Part shown: positions 1-11,935 of the stretch, in pieces
How positions within the stretch are numbered: the first letter of the stretch is position 1
How the letters are laid out: each line of letters begins with the position of its first letter
NCBI GenBank assembly: GCA_963682055.1
Contig: OY821740.1
Location: forward strand, 7,379,314 to 7,443,313
Origin: Primula veris
Taxonomy: Eukaryota; Streptophyta; Magnoliopsida; Ericales; Primulaceae
Direction: 5' to 3'
DNA length: 64,000 nucleotides
Position numbers and translations under genes: made by a program
Notes under the pieces: generated by a model
The model's database searches: none
Told to the model about the DNA's origin: nothing
What the model saw: the letters and a program-made list of their open reading frames with translations, nothing else

Positions 1-386
1 TGGAGAAGAGCACGAATCCTGCATACTTCAGCATTATATTTTGTAACGCTCTCGAAGTCCTGAAATCGCAGATTCAGCCAATCATGGCGGGCTTCAGGAA
101 GCCATATGGTCTTTTGATGGTCGAAGCGCTCTCTGAGAGAGTCCCACAGCATCTTCGGTGAGGTGATCGCTATGAACTCAGACTTCATTGCATCTGATAA
201 GTGGCGGCGGAACAGAATCATCGCCCTCGCATTCATTTCACGCGACACTTCCACTTCACGTTCATCCTCAGCGTAGATGACGTCCAACAAGCCTTGGGCA
301 TCTAGATGGTTCTGGATATCTTGAGTCCAGTCCAAATAGTTCTTGCCAGCGGCATCGAGGATCGGAAAGTCAAGTTTGATTGACAT
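1..386 (-). CDS. Ty1/copia-type Gag polyprotein, N-terminal part (cut by window edge)
   Basis: An open minus-strand frame starts at an ATG at 386-384 and runs off the left edge without a stop, about 128 codons. It opens with MSIKLDFPILDAAGKNYLDW and continues with a segment like IQNHLDAQGLLD, then a helical stretch with MNARAMILFRRHL and LWDSLRERF. This is the pattern of copia-type Gag (UBN2/DUF4219-like) that coats retrotransposon RNA in cytoplasmic particles. The frame is intact as far as it can be read, so the element may be young. It could also be a domesticated Gag-like gene, but the LTR-like sequence upstream argues for an element. Confidence 0.8.
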   Translation of the reverse strand, partial: MSIKLDFPILDAAGKNYLDWTQDIQNHLDAQGLLDVIYAEDEREVEVSREMNARAMILFRRHLSDAMKSEFIAITSPKMLWDSLRERFDHQKTIWLPEARHDWLNLRFQDFESVTKYNAEVCRIRALL

Positions 387-2000
387 TTTTCTACAACGGG
401 AGAAAAATACTGGATTAGTTATCATATAAATCAACAGGTTTATATGTTTATGGTTTGCATAAGCACAAACTTGTTTCGAATCGACAGGTTCGAAAAATAC
501 TAGTTTTGCTTTCAATTTGAATAGGTACTCGCTAATCGAACAACGGGCCGATACTGAGACACAAATTCAGCGAAAATACACCTATATAGACACATTCGGG
601 GAACTTATTATTTACTCAACCCCTTTCGGTAGCTCTACTTGAACACGACCAGGAAAGACGGTGAGGGGGGTGGGCACGAATGCCTCTTAAAAACCGACCT
701 CATTAGGAGAGCGACTTCCGCCTTTATCTTTCCTAGACATCGTATCCAAATAGGTGAGCCTATTTGGGGAAGATTCATAATTATTCCAACTTAAATATGA
801 ATACATATTCCGGATTTCGCAAATTTTCAACTCAAAAGCTACATCTAAATGTTTAAGCTTGAGAAAAATTTCTACTCAAAAAAGATACATAGTAAAATGT
901 TCAAATTCGAGGCAATTTATAAGCTCACGTAACATATAAATGTCTATGGGCTTTTATGTGAAAAGATAAAATAACATTCAACAATATCGTAATATAAAAG
1001 CATGTCATACTCATGTAAACTAGTCCTATCATGTAGTAGTAATATTAAAACACATGAGTTATTATTAAATTCAACATTAAAGTGTGACTTTTGCCATTTT
1101 CTATGTGTAATTAATACATCGCATATGTTATATCAATTCGTAGGCAATAAATTGTGGCATGCTAAGAGGCTAAATTTAGTTAATGTCACACAATCAATTA
1201 ATATTATCATGCAAGAGGTATTTTCTACAAGATTTCTATAAATTTTTAGAAGTTGTAGCAATTAAATCTTACATCATTTGCATGTAAATAAGTATTTTCG
1301 GACTAAACAATGGGTAAACTCGTACATATATACTATTCTGTGTATAAGGAGTATCTACAGGGACTACGAGTGTAAATACAGGAAACTATTTGCATTTTAA
1401 GGGTAATTACAGCTCTGGTCCTATAGTTTGCAGCGAAGTCTTATATTTTAAGAAAATTTCAGAATGGTCCTGCAATGTTCTAAAAGTGACAGTTTTGGTC
1501 GGACAGATTCACATACAAGTTTTAACTTGTTTTATAAGTGATATACATGGGTTATAATAGCCATTGTTTATCAAAATAAACCATCTATCATGTGATATAC
1601 ATCCTAAACTTGAGATTTTCAGTTTTATTATAGATTAATCATGCAATTTCTACGTTGTATTACAAGTAGAAATTGTGTACCTTAATTCGGAAATGCAAAA
1701 AAGGATGATCGATATGTGATCTAGCAACCCAATAAACCCTCTTCCTAACTCGTCGAGGAAGAAATAGATCCGTCGTTAAGCAAAGTGCCGATAACGTGTT
1801 TTACGCCAAATTAGCTCAATAACATATGTAAGATAGAGAGAGATAATGAGGGCCAAAACATATGTATTCAAGTGTGTTGTGTGTGTTCAACTATGAAGAC
1901 TCCAATCCCTTTATATAGTGGAGGGGTGGAACAAGTTACATGTACAAGAGGAAAGCTAGAAAGCCATAAGTCTCAAACTTAAAATTTATACATAATGTAT
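387..2000 (-). mobile_element. Leader and probable 5' LTR of the copia element
   Basis: Upstream of the Gag start (rightwards, since the element is on the minus strand) lies non-coding DNA. Read on the minus strand, 1690-1990 looks like an LTR promoter: a TATATAAAG box at about 1910-1918 is followed by a CACACACAACACACTTG start region and then by AAAACACGTTATCGGCAC. That last phrase resembles the LTR-end/primer region of many plant copia elements. I could not find a canonical TGGTATCAGAGC primer site, and the outer LTR border and second LTR are not visible, so the limits are approximate. Confidence 0.45.
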
Positions 2001-2990
2001 GTAACCTATGAATATGGACAATCACAACAATGTATCACAACATAAATAAAATAAAAACATTCTAAAATTTACAATAAAATGGAGTTATACAAATCGGGAA
2101 TGCGACCGAATATGAAATGGGTAACGCGATTATAAAATAGTAAGAGAGTTTTTCGGTAACTATTGTTCCAAACTTTTTTTTCCGGCTTCTGCTCTCCTTG
2201 TTTTGTTCCTCGATTACATGAAAGGAGAAAGGGTTTGGTTTGGATTCTCACCAAAATGGAAATTAAACCAATTAAAAGATATTTGACTATTTTTTGTTTT
2301 CTTATAAATTAATATAATAGATAACAAAAACAAACTACAAATAATTTGTTTTGTTTGACTCTCGTTAGTTGGGTTGATATTTAAATCATGATAAAATTAA
2401 AATACATTACGTTTTAAGAAGAATAAACATGGATTATAATGTAACAAAATGAAATGCGAATGGAACATAACAAATTAATATAATGTACATAAAAAATTAA
2501 AGGCATTTACATGAAATAAATATACAAACAGTAATAAAATGGGAAAGGGAGAGGAGGACTGCTCCTCTATAAGACTACCAAGACTGCACATAAGATCATC
2601 CATTAGATCTAAATAAAATCAAATCAATGACTAACATCTAACGTGGACAATATGACTGAAGTAGGATAAGATTTTTCATAAGGAGAAAATTGTTAGGAAT
2701 TTGGAGAAAGAAAAAACACGCGACAGATATCAATCTGTCATTTCATATATAAAATTTCCATATTCTCCTTGATTTCTCATCATTAATTTATAAAATTCAT
2801 TTCATTCAGTTCAATGATTTAAAAATTATTAGGGTTTAATTTTGTTTAACTTAGTCATTTTCCATTGATACGTCTTGTGAGTAAATAACAAACTATGACC
2901 TTTTATACTTTTTATTTTATTAAATTATTTATCTACAATATAGAAGTAACAATAGCTCGTGGGTATATATGGCAGATTCTTTCCCTTATT
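2001..2990. other. Gene-free AT-rich intergenic DNA
   Basis: About 1 kb of AT-rich sequence with no open frame resembling a known protein, no clear inverted repeat and no RNA gene that I could recognise. The longest minus-strand frame (2069-2254) has no family features. Confidence 0.6.
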
Positions 2991-3212
2991 CAGTTGGTTC
3001 CCATTATTCAATCAATTGGTAGTCTATATCCTTTTGGTTAATTAATTTGATTGCTTTGATTTAAATTAATGGTTTGTTGGTTTTGTACTATATCGAAAAG
3101 CAATAAATTAAATAACAAAGAACTGTAATGGAAATAAACAATTTTATTTCTCACAATTGGAATATAAATTACAATTCCTGACTCAACAGAATTAAAATTA
3201 CACTAATTTAAA

Positions 3213-3371
3213 TTTCAGACAGATTTAATATAAAATATTAAACTGCTGGACTGAATTGTAATTGTTTGAAACTGTCAGACAGAATAGTATAATTACTAAA
3301 CTGCTGGACTATTTAACAATTAAAAGAAACTGTCAGACAGAATAGTATGATTACTAAATGTCTGGACTGTT
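3213..3371. repeat. 58-bp tandem repeat, about three copies
   Basis: Units start near 3213, 3271 and 3329. Each contains CAGACAG, an AT-rich core ending ATTACTAAA or a variant, and CTGGACT. Units 2 and 3 are closest to each other; unit 1 is diverged. They lie inside the LTR-like block. Confidence 0.75.
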
Positions 3372-3710
3372 TCTGTAAATAAAAGAAATTACAGAACTGG
3401 AAAGTAAATTACAGAAAGTAAATTACATAATAGAAAAGACTGAAAATAAAACATAAAGTAAACAATACTGAAATGTAAATACAGAAGGTAAACATTACAG
3501 AAATATAAATACAGAAAATAAAGGTACTGAAGTGAAATGGACAGAATATTAAAAGAAGAGGCAACTGCTGGGCAGTTTTCCTTAAACAATATTTCCTGAA
3601 CCATCTTTAAAGGTTTCTGGTTTCGGGACTTTGTTCCCAAGGTACAACTTCTGTCTCAGAGTGGCTCGTATGGAAACCGGCACCGCTGTTGGTGGGTGCG
3701 ATTCTCTTTC

Positions 3711-3829
3711 TAATGTGTATGCTTATAATGTGATTGTGTGTGTTTGAATGTGTCTGAAATGAGAGGGTCTCTCTCTAATGTGTATGCTTATAATGTGATT
3801 GTGTGTGTTTGAATGTGTCTGAAATGAGA
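3711..3829. repeat. 65-bp tandem duplication just after an LTR TATA box
   Basis: The segment 3711-3764 (starting TAATGTGTATGCTTATAATG) recurs exactly at 3776-3829, a period of 65 bp. On the minus strand it sits just downstream of the TATA-like box at 3841-3848, so it would duplicate the start of the element transcript. Confidence 0.9.
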
Positions 3830-4490
3830 CGGGGGCTGTCTTTTATAGGCTTTTTTGAAACCGCAGCCATAATCATTGATTGCTGGTGTTTCAATTGTTG
3901 AAAACTCTAGGGACTAATTTTGTATTTTATACAAAACTCCCTTTTCAGATTTGATCCAAGACCCAAGACATTCCCCAAATCTCAAATCCCGAGTCTCGCG
4001 ACCCGCGTCCCGAGATCCGAGAGAGCGCGCGTGTGTGGTACACACTAATACTCTTAGATGTATGTGGACATGTTAGTTTAACAACTACATGGGTTGGTAT
4101 TGTATATATATTGTAAAATTAACTCTTAATTTTCCAATATGGGATAGCCCTCATTGGTTTCCCATTTAATTATACCATTTTCCAGCAAAGAGTTTTCATA
4201 TCTTTCGAGGGCCCAATTTTGAAACCAATTAGTATTCACACTCATTCTCCGAATAGGTCATGCGACATACCGTTACGAAGCTCGTCACACGGGCTACTCA
4301 AACACGTTGAGTACGGTATTAACAACTCAGCGTTGTCACATGTAATATTGACTCGAAGTTGGTCCTGTGAACATTCGGAAACACCCATGTAAAAACATGT
4401 TTTTCCAAGATGGTTAATATGAGCCCATCCTACCTCTAAGAAATTGCAGTCTTAATAGTCACATATAGGAGCAGTCCTCCTCCCCGTTCC

Positions 4491-4805
4491 CATAAAATGG
4501 AAGTTAAGTTTTATACGAAATAATCTAATCAATCCGTTTTCAATTAATTGTTCTTTACAAAATTAATTATAATTTTGACCGGCTTATAACGTGTATCAAA
4601 ATTATCGAAATGAAAAATTTTAAAACTAAATAATATAATTTAATCTTTGAATTATGTGATTAACTTTTAAAAAAAATCGTTCCGATAATTTTGATACAAG
4701 TCATTTACCGATGAAAATTGTACATAGTTTCGTAATATATAATTAATTGGTAAGTGAGATACAATATAGTTTTAGTTTTCACTTTTCAGAATCCGGTAAG
4801 ATAAT
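4491..4805. other. Gene-free AT-rich spacer
   Basis: AT-rich sequence between the LTR-like block and the 139-bp duplication. I see no coding frame or structured repeat. Confidence 0.55.
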
Positions 4806-5081
4806 ATGGTAATGGAATCGTACAATTTTAATAGTCTAACGTCATGCTTCAATTTATCGTGCCTATCAATTCATACTATTACAATACAATTTCAACTTTT
4901 CAGACTAACAAAGACCTATAACTTTAGGTCTGGCCTGTCTGCACATGGTAATGGAATCGTACAATTTTAATAGTCTAACGTCATGCTTCAATTTATCGTG
5001 CCTATCAATTCATACTATTACAATACAATTTCAACTTTTCAGACTAACAAAGACCTATAACTTTAGGTCTGGCCTGTCTGC
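4806..5081. repeat. 139-bp direct tandem duplication
   Basis: Copy 1 (4806-4944) and copy 2 (4945-5081) start ATGGTAATGGAATCGTACAA and are identical as far as I can read to GGCCTGTCTGCA, where they diverge. Near-identity implies a recent event. Each copy carries a short internal palindrome (AGACCTATAACTTTAGGTCT). Confidence 0.95.
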
Positions 5082-5095
5082 AGACCGTGTATGTT

Positions 5096-5271
5096 TGATA
5101 CAGACGTCGGTTGTATTAGCGGAGAATGATACAAGTCACGCCACGTAATAAAAACTCAATCTACTAAAAAAAATAAAAAATAATAATTATTATTTTTAAT
5201 TAATATTTAAATTTATGATAGACTTAACGTTTTTAGTACGTGACGTGATTTGTATCATTAACGTCTGTATT
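5096..5271. mobile_element. Foldback (MITE-like) element
   Basis: The left arm (about 5096-5165) contains ACAGACGT, AATGATACAAGTCACG and CCACGTAATAAAAACT. The right arm (about 5217-5271) contains their imperfect reverse complements, with a 17-bp insertion in the left arm. The loop is nearly pure A/T. This is the form of a small non-autonomous DNA transposon. No target duplication was established. Confidence 0.6.
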
Positions 5272-5558
5272 AATCATATTCCGTTGCATAAATTATAAGC
5301 CTTAACTTTATAGGGATCCCAATGGCGTCACCAAAGCACACATACCCATAAATTAATACAGTTCATCTGATGTTTTAGTGCAATATTTAAATACTTGAAG
5401 GTAAAATCGAAATAAAAACACAAAAAACTGAAATGTTATTTGAAAATGTATTTCTAGTGCCTCCTTACTTAAAATGAAAAGTTACTTTTTATCTACTTAT
5501 CATTTCGTTACAATATGATTAGACGTGGATTTTATGTATCTCATGAATTTCGTTGTCT

Positions 5559-5653
5559 AGTCTGAAAAACTCTTCTCTGTGGCACAATTGGATCAACAGA
5601 AGCCCCATAGACTGTAAGAATCCAATGGTGCCACAGAGATAGTTTTTCAGACT
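5559..5653. repeat. Near-perfect hairpin, 34-bp arms
   Basis: 5559-5593 (AGTCTGAAAAACTCTTCTCT...) pairs with 5620-5653, leaving a loop of about 26 bases. Only a few positions are mismatched. A smaller palindrome (ACTATACTAAATGTATAGT) follows directly. The arm length is in the range of a small MITE or a young miRNA-type foldback. Confidence 0.8.
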
Positions 5654-7138
5654 ATACTAAATGTATAGTCTGGCACCCCTTGTCCATTATTTTTTTATTT
5701 TTATTTTTTATTTTTATGTATTCACCATCGAGTTGTCTTTTTTCATGTATTCTATAGCGGATTAAATCCTTGTTATCCAAAATCTATTTTGTTGTGGCAC
5801 TGAATTCAACGTGCCTGTCAATTCATAGCAACTCTTCTGAATTGTCTATAGCAACTCAAAAAAGTCCAAACAATTCAACTTGTAATTTTGAGTAGCAATG
5901 ACAGTATCAGGATTGCGAAATGTAGACTGATTTTATATATAGTTTTTTTTATACATTATATGAAGTTATTTTATGGAATTGAGACTAAAAAAAAGTCAAA
6001 ACAATTCAACTTGTTATTTTTGTTGCTCCGATTGTACTTATCTAGTTTATTTCCGGATGACAAGTATAATTGTACCAAGTTACGACTACTCTTCTGTATA
6101 GTCTTATTTGGTGCAACGGGAATATAAAAGGAATACTAAGACCGAGTCAAATTAAGAAAGTATTTATATTACATTTGTAACACAAATAATCACAACAGCA
6201 GACCCAGTTTCGGTTTCACAATGTATATTAAAAAAAATAACATCTAACGTGATCAATTCGACTTTGACCATGCATTTTAGTTAAAAGTTTCATTAGTGTA
6301 TTAGTTTTCTTTATAAAAAAGTCAAATTCAATCTTAAAGCTCCCACTATTTCCAGGGTCATGAAAGGTGTTGGCCCACTTTGAGCTTAAACATGATTTCA
6401 CCACTCCAATAGGTAAAATCAACGTATTATAACATCAACTTTACCGCTACGTCAAGTATCGGCCTCCCGAATATTAAACAAGAAAAAAAAAACGATAACT
6501 AATCCTTGTTCAACCCAATTTGCTGAACCAAATCTATACCCAAACCACATTAGCACCTCATATATTTTTTTGTACATCCTATTTTTCCCGTCATACCAAC
6601 CAATAACACACAGTTAAAAGAAACACTAGTTAATAACATAAACTCGACGAGCCTTCTGAAGGAGGTCGCTCTGTAATTGAATATTTAAATTTGTTGTAAT
6701 GTTTACACTAAAATGACGTTGCTTTTTTACGACTCGATTGGGTTGCGTCCTAAAGACTTGTTGTCTCCATATATAGAACACGAGGCTGTAACTGTTTCAA
6801 TTACAATCGTAGGGGCCCAAATATAGTTTCATCAAAACTACAGGGGTCATCACATTAAATAAACATAAAGCAAAGTAAATATGAATATGCAATATGTGTG
6901 TGTGTGTGTGTATGTATGTGTGTGTGTATGTATAGAGAGAATATTATTCTGGTAGAAAAAAGTAGTTAAAAAAATTGCAAGAGGTCGGTGGTGGTGGTGG
7001 GCTTTCAACTCGTCGTTTTCCTACAGCCGCCCCTCTCTATTATCATAATAATAATATTAATTATTATTATTATTATTATTGTATTTCTTTTTGTGCACAC
7101 ATCGATACATACATACATACATACATATACACACGTCG
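5654..7138. other. Gene-free upstream region with microsatellites
   Basis: No coding frame is supported. Simple repeats are (TG)n interrupted by TATG at about 6896-6931, an ATT/AAT run at about 7042-7080 and (CATA)n at about 7105-7126. The last part probably belongs to the promoter of the gene starting at 8069. Confidence 0.6.
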
Positions 7139-7145
7139 TATAAAT
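7139..7145 (+). promoter_or_regulatory. Putative TATA box of the MyoB-like gene
   Basis: TATAAAT precedes a pyrimidine-rich stretch (AACTCCTCTCCCCG) suitable for transcription start. It is placed upstream of the inferred 5'UTR exon. Inference only. Confidence 0.35.
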
Positions 7146-7237
7146 TAATTCAACTCCTCTCCCCGTTACGTTACATTCCAATTAAAATTAAAATTAATCC
7201 TCTCTTGATCCATTTATTTCACAAATCGAATAGTCAG

Positions 7238-7997
7238 GTCTAATTCTTTTAAATTTCATGTGAATATACAAATATTTATTGATCTCAATTTATCCGTTTT
7301 CTTTTGTTGTTTGATCTATACACATGCTATCAGATCTTAATGTAGGAAATATTACAGGATATGTTTTTGTTATGTATTTTTAAATATTTATAGCTTTTGT
7401 TCATTAATGAATTTTTTTTTGTGTGATCTATGAAACAAGGCACCTGTCAATTTTTTTGTTCTATTTGTATATTTTGTTATTTTTTCCTGCTTGAAGCTCA
7501 TATTTTGTGGGTATTTGTTTTGTTTCCAGGATTAGTTTATTTTTTAACTGGAATTTAATTATCTGTATGTGATTTAATTTAAAATTATAGCATTTTCAGG
7601 TCAATATTGCAAAATGAGTTAGCTTTGAACTTATCCAGCTAATGCTTTATAAGTATAAGTAAAAAAAGATATTAGCTTAAAGCTACAACCAACAAGCCTG
7701 TTATGTTATGAATTGTTCTTTTGACTGTATTATAGGAAAAAAACGTACTCTTTTGTCTCCAGGATGTTGAGTTTATCAGGGTTAGCTTAAACACTTTTTT
7801 TTTCCCGCAGTATGTTAAATATTACTGGTCATCCAGTTATTATCGACAAAGTTACTTTTGCGTTGTTATAAGATTTATAGTTTAACACAGCATGAAATTT
7901 ATATAGTTTTATTTAATTTTCCTATTGCAAGGCTCTTTTCATTAAAGAACGTTTTTTGTGTGTGTGTTCATACTTATATTTCTCTCTTTCCTTTCAG
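7238..7997 (+). other. Inferred 5'UTR intron of the MyoB-like gene
   Basis: A donor-like CAG|GTCTAA at 7235-7243 and an acceptor TTTCCTTTCAG ending at 7997 flank a T-rich segment. Splicing would join a leader exon to 7998-8068, immediately before the ATG at 8069. Confidence 0.4.
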
Positions 7998-8068
7998 CCT
8001 GCCAAAGATCCGAGCTGAGATCGTCTTGGCAGAAATTTAGTGCTTGAATCAGCTGTTTCTATTGGGAA

Positions 8069-11000
8069 ATGGCTGCTAAAAGGATTTCATTGCATAAAGT
8101 TTCCCAATCCCATACAATGTTAGCATCAGCTGCTCTTGAGTGGTTGCTGATATTTTTATTGTTTATACACGCAATATTCTCGTACCTGATCACGAAATTT
8201 GCCCGCTACTGCAACTTGCAAGTCCCTTGCTTGCTATGTTCGAGACTCGACCATGTTTTGGGTAGTGAGAAACTTGGATTCCATTGGGACTTAATATGCC
8301 GACACCATAAAGTAGAGATTTCGTCTTTGGTCGTTTGTCATGTTCACAACAAACTCGTTGATGTTCATGGTGTTTGTGAAAATTGCCTTTTCTCATTCGC
8401 CACTATGAATAAATCAAATGCGGAAACATATAGATTATTAGTCGGTAAATTAGGGGAAGACTCTCCTGGGGTCGACGACGATGACCCTTTTGAAGATCAT
8501 AAACACGGGGATTCTAGCAAGAGAATTTGTTCTTGTTGCAATGAGCCATTTATTTTGAAAAATCATGCCCAAAGTTTAATCCAAAGTCACTTTGATTTCG
8601 AGGAGAAAAGCCGAAAAGAACCTACAGACCCTTTGCCTTATGTTGAATATTCAAAAGTCAAGAATTTTTCTGATACCGAATCAGAAATTCCTTTCTCCGA
8701 TGATGATGAAGGTGCATCTCTAATTCGTGAATCTAGGAGGGAATATGTCGTACAAAGTGTTCCAGCGGTGCCTCGCGTTTTTAGTCAACCTGAGGATTTG
8801 ATCTCAGAAAAATGGATACATACAAATTCTACGTCAGAGCTTTCGCTTATAGACATGCAAGGGCCAAACGGTAATATTGATCTTGAGGGAAGCAAACATG
8901 CATCGTCAAGTATGGCTATTGGACATGGGTTAGAGGAAATTAGTTGGCTTCATGTTGAACCCAATGTTGATTCTTCTAGTGTGATCGTAACTCAAGTTCA
9001 AGAATCAAAACCGATTGGTAAGATTTCTCAAATTTATTTACTTTAGGGAAGAATATGATATTCGTGATAATTGTATAAAGCCAAAATGATAGGATTTCCC
9101 CCCCATTGGATTTAGTTGAAGTTTTTGTCTCATTTCCTTTTTTGGACTTCTTTTCCTTCTTTCTGACTGCTCTTAAGATTGGTTTCTGTTCTCTGCATCT
9201 TGTTGTTGGATATAAACATTTGAAAATCAAGTTGGCGTATGCCACTGCATGTTGGCTGCTAATACTGCTAATTCGGATTTTAGGTATTCTTTTTCAGTAT
9301 AGTTGGTCTGAGTTTTCGTCAAAGTTTTATGTTGTCTGTGTCTATAATGATCTGTAGATACAGAACACACAAATTGGTTAAAATACTTTCCAAAAAAGGT
9401 AGCTTTAACCCTTAAAAAATTAAAGATATTGTGAACTCCTTAAAATATAACCACAGGTAGTGACTTGAGTTTCTTGTTGATATTTCTGTACATCCGTATC
9501 GAATAAGTACTTAACCGGTGTGATAAGTTTGGCAGATCTATTAATCTGGATGCCTCGGTCTCTTGTTTTATTATCCCTCACACTCTTTATACTTGAGTTT
9601 TTTTACAATGATATGTTTTTGTCTTTGAATTGAAAGAAGAATGCTGTAGTCATTCAATTTTTTAAACTGCTTACTGCTTTTTTCTGAATTCATGTCTTGT
9701 CACTGGTTTTTGCAGTGGATGGCACAGAGACAGTGGATCAAATGAAAATAAGTTGCGAAAATGTTACGTATGAAGAAAATATGCCTGTCATTGAACGGGA
9801 AACAGGTTCAGAAATTCCATATGATGTACATGCTAAGGTTCACGATAAAGTTCAGTTGAATCAAGTAAGTAACGAAGAGATTGAAATGGAAGAAACAAAT
9901 GCTGATATTGAAAATGAAGCAAGTCCAAAAATATCATCTGTTGTTAATTATGAAATTACAGAAACAGTTAAAATGGAGCATATAAGCATTGAAGAAGTTA
10001 CTTGTGAAGACAAGTCTGTAATTGAAAATGAAGCAACAGAAATACCATCCGTTGTAAATGACAAGATTTCAGAAAAAGCAGAAATTGATCAAAGAGTTGA
10101 TGAAAACGTTGCTCATGAAGAAATAATGCCTGTTACTGAACGCGAAGCAGGTCCAGAAATAACATCTGTCATAAATAATGAAGTTACAGCAACAGTTGAA
10201 CTGGGGCAAATAAACGAAAATGTTACTTATGATGAAATGAAGCCTGTTATTGGACGCGGAAAAGGTTCAGAGATACCATCTGTTTCTGATAATTTAGAGA
10301 TCGGTGATGCCTATAAATTGGCTGTTGGTAATAATAGAAGACAGTTATCTGGGAAGTTATTTGAGCAAAGGTCTCTGAAAGATTCGACGAGAATCAGTGA
10401 AGATTTTAAGCTGTTACTATCGCAAATATCTACTGCCCGAGGAATTGATTTTCCATTTGAATTTAGTCCTAGATTATCAGGAAATGTCGATGAAATGAGA
10501 AATGATTCTTCTAGCTTTATTGGAACACAAGTGCATCAAAGAAGGGTCTCCTTAGAGAGAAACGAGTCTGGTATTTCCCTAGATGGAAGTGCTATTGGTG
10601 ATATAGAAGGTGAGAGTGAAGTTGAACGGCTAAAACGACAGGTGGAACACGACAAGAGATTGATGAGTGCTCTGTATAAGGAGTTAGAAGAAGAAAGAAG
10701 TGCATCGGGGATTGCTGCGAATCAGGTAATATAGAACCAGAGAGAGATTCGAAAGACAGAAACAGCTATAGAAAACAAAGGGCGAAGAATCATGAAAATC
10801 TGTATGCGTTTATCATCACCCAAGCTTTTTTGCTTGCAACTTTTGGGATTACCTTTTTTGGCCTAAAAGCTGGACTGGGTTTGGCTTTCCAGCTTTAAAA
10901 CTTGCCTTTTCTGGTTATTTGGCCTGAACAAGCTTTAATAGGTTTCCGCTGGAAGAATCTAGTTTTCTGTGCCTAAAAAAATTCTTGCTTATTTGCTTAA

Positions 11001-11927
11001 ATGCTGCAACCAGACAAGCGCAGACTCTGATTTTTGTAACAATCTTTAGGCAGACTTGTTTAGAGGGGATGAAAAGGGACGAATACATCCTATTGTTCCC
11101 AATAGATACATCTATTCCACCCTAAAAATCAGATTTTGTTAATTAGCTACATCTCTTTATGTACATAATGTATTAAATATCTAAGTACTAAAATTAATAA
11201 TTTGATTCTTCAGGCAATGGCTATGATTACTCGACTGCAAGAAGAGAAAGCGTCGTTACAAATGGAAGCTTTGCAATGCGTAAGGATGATGGAAGAGCAA
11301 GCTGAGTATGATGTGGAAGCTCTGCAGAAGGCAAACGATCTTTTAGCTGAGAAGGAGAAAGAGATGCAGGATTTAGAAGCCGATCTTGAATATTTCAGAA
11401 GTAAATTGGAAGATATATCTATGTTAGAGAGAGAAGTGGAATCGAGAGAAGAATTTGTAGCAGAACAATCAGATTCAAATCATTTCAAGAATAGTGAAAA
11501 CGTAGAGAGCAATTCCACTGTCGATAAACCTCAACCGTTTAACAAAGATGATTTAGCATACAATTCATACTTAGAGTTCGATGATGAAAGGTTGTATGTT
11601 TTGGAGTGTTTGCGAAAACTTGAGAAGAAGCTTCACTTGTTCTCTTATGACACTGAGCAAACAAGAGAGGAGAAAGAGGGAGCTCAAGAAATACATAGTA
11701 GAGAAGAAGAGAATGATTGTGGTGGGCCATGCTATTCACGGGTTAGTAGAATGCCTGATACTACTGCTATTGGTGATGAAATTTCTAATATGATAAAAAA
11801 ATTGGAAGCTCTTGAGGCTGAACGTAATGGTGTTGACCATTCTCTCACCTTTCTCAAGAACGGAGATCATGAGATTGAATTAGAATCAGAAGATAGCTTG
11901 TCTCATCAAGGTTCCACTAAGGAATGA
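8069..11927 (+). CDS. Myosin-binding protein (MyoB family, GTD-binding/DUF593)
   Basis: The exon model 8069-9017, 9716-10725, 11214-11927 closes in frame for 890 aa. Residues about 19-42 are a hydrophobic membrane anchor, followed by a Cys/His-rich stretch (CNLQVPCLLCSRLDHVLG, then CENCLFSF and ICSCC) shared by plant MyoB proteins. The GTD-binding (DUF593, 'zein-binding') coiled coil covers about residues 613-712 and spans the last intron; more acidic coiled coil follows. In this family the domain binds the globular tail of myosin XI and tethers it to vesicles that drive cytoplasmic streaming. Exon 2 is odd: residues about 320-510 are degenerate acidic repeats containing NVTYEE, PVIERE and SEIPSVV-like phrases. 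The ATG is the first in frame and precedes the anchor. Arabidopsis MyoB1/MyoB2 are the nearest relatives by architecture; I cannot assign an orthologue. Confidence 0.93.
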
Positions 11928-11935
11928 GTCACAAG

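Larger units (their letters stand above)
2990..4490 (-). mobile_element. LTR-retrotransposon LTR-like block, minus orientation
   Basis: Read on the minus strand this block has LTR promoter architecture: a GC-richer upstream part (3960-4040), a CTATAAAA box at about 3841-3848, then a start/leader region containing a 65-bp tandem duplication (3711-3829) and a U5-like stretch at 3590-3700. Further into the transcribed direction are three 58-bp repeats (3213-3371). No Gag or Pol frame follows, so it is a solo LTR or a broken element. Borders are estimates and the family is not identified. Confidence 0.35.

Noticed and set aside
8190..8396. Minus-strand frame opposite the MyoB N-terminus
   Set aside because: Antisense shadow of a well-supported coding exon.
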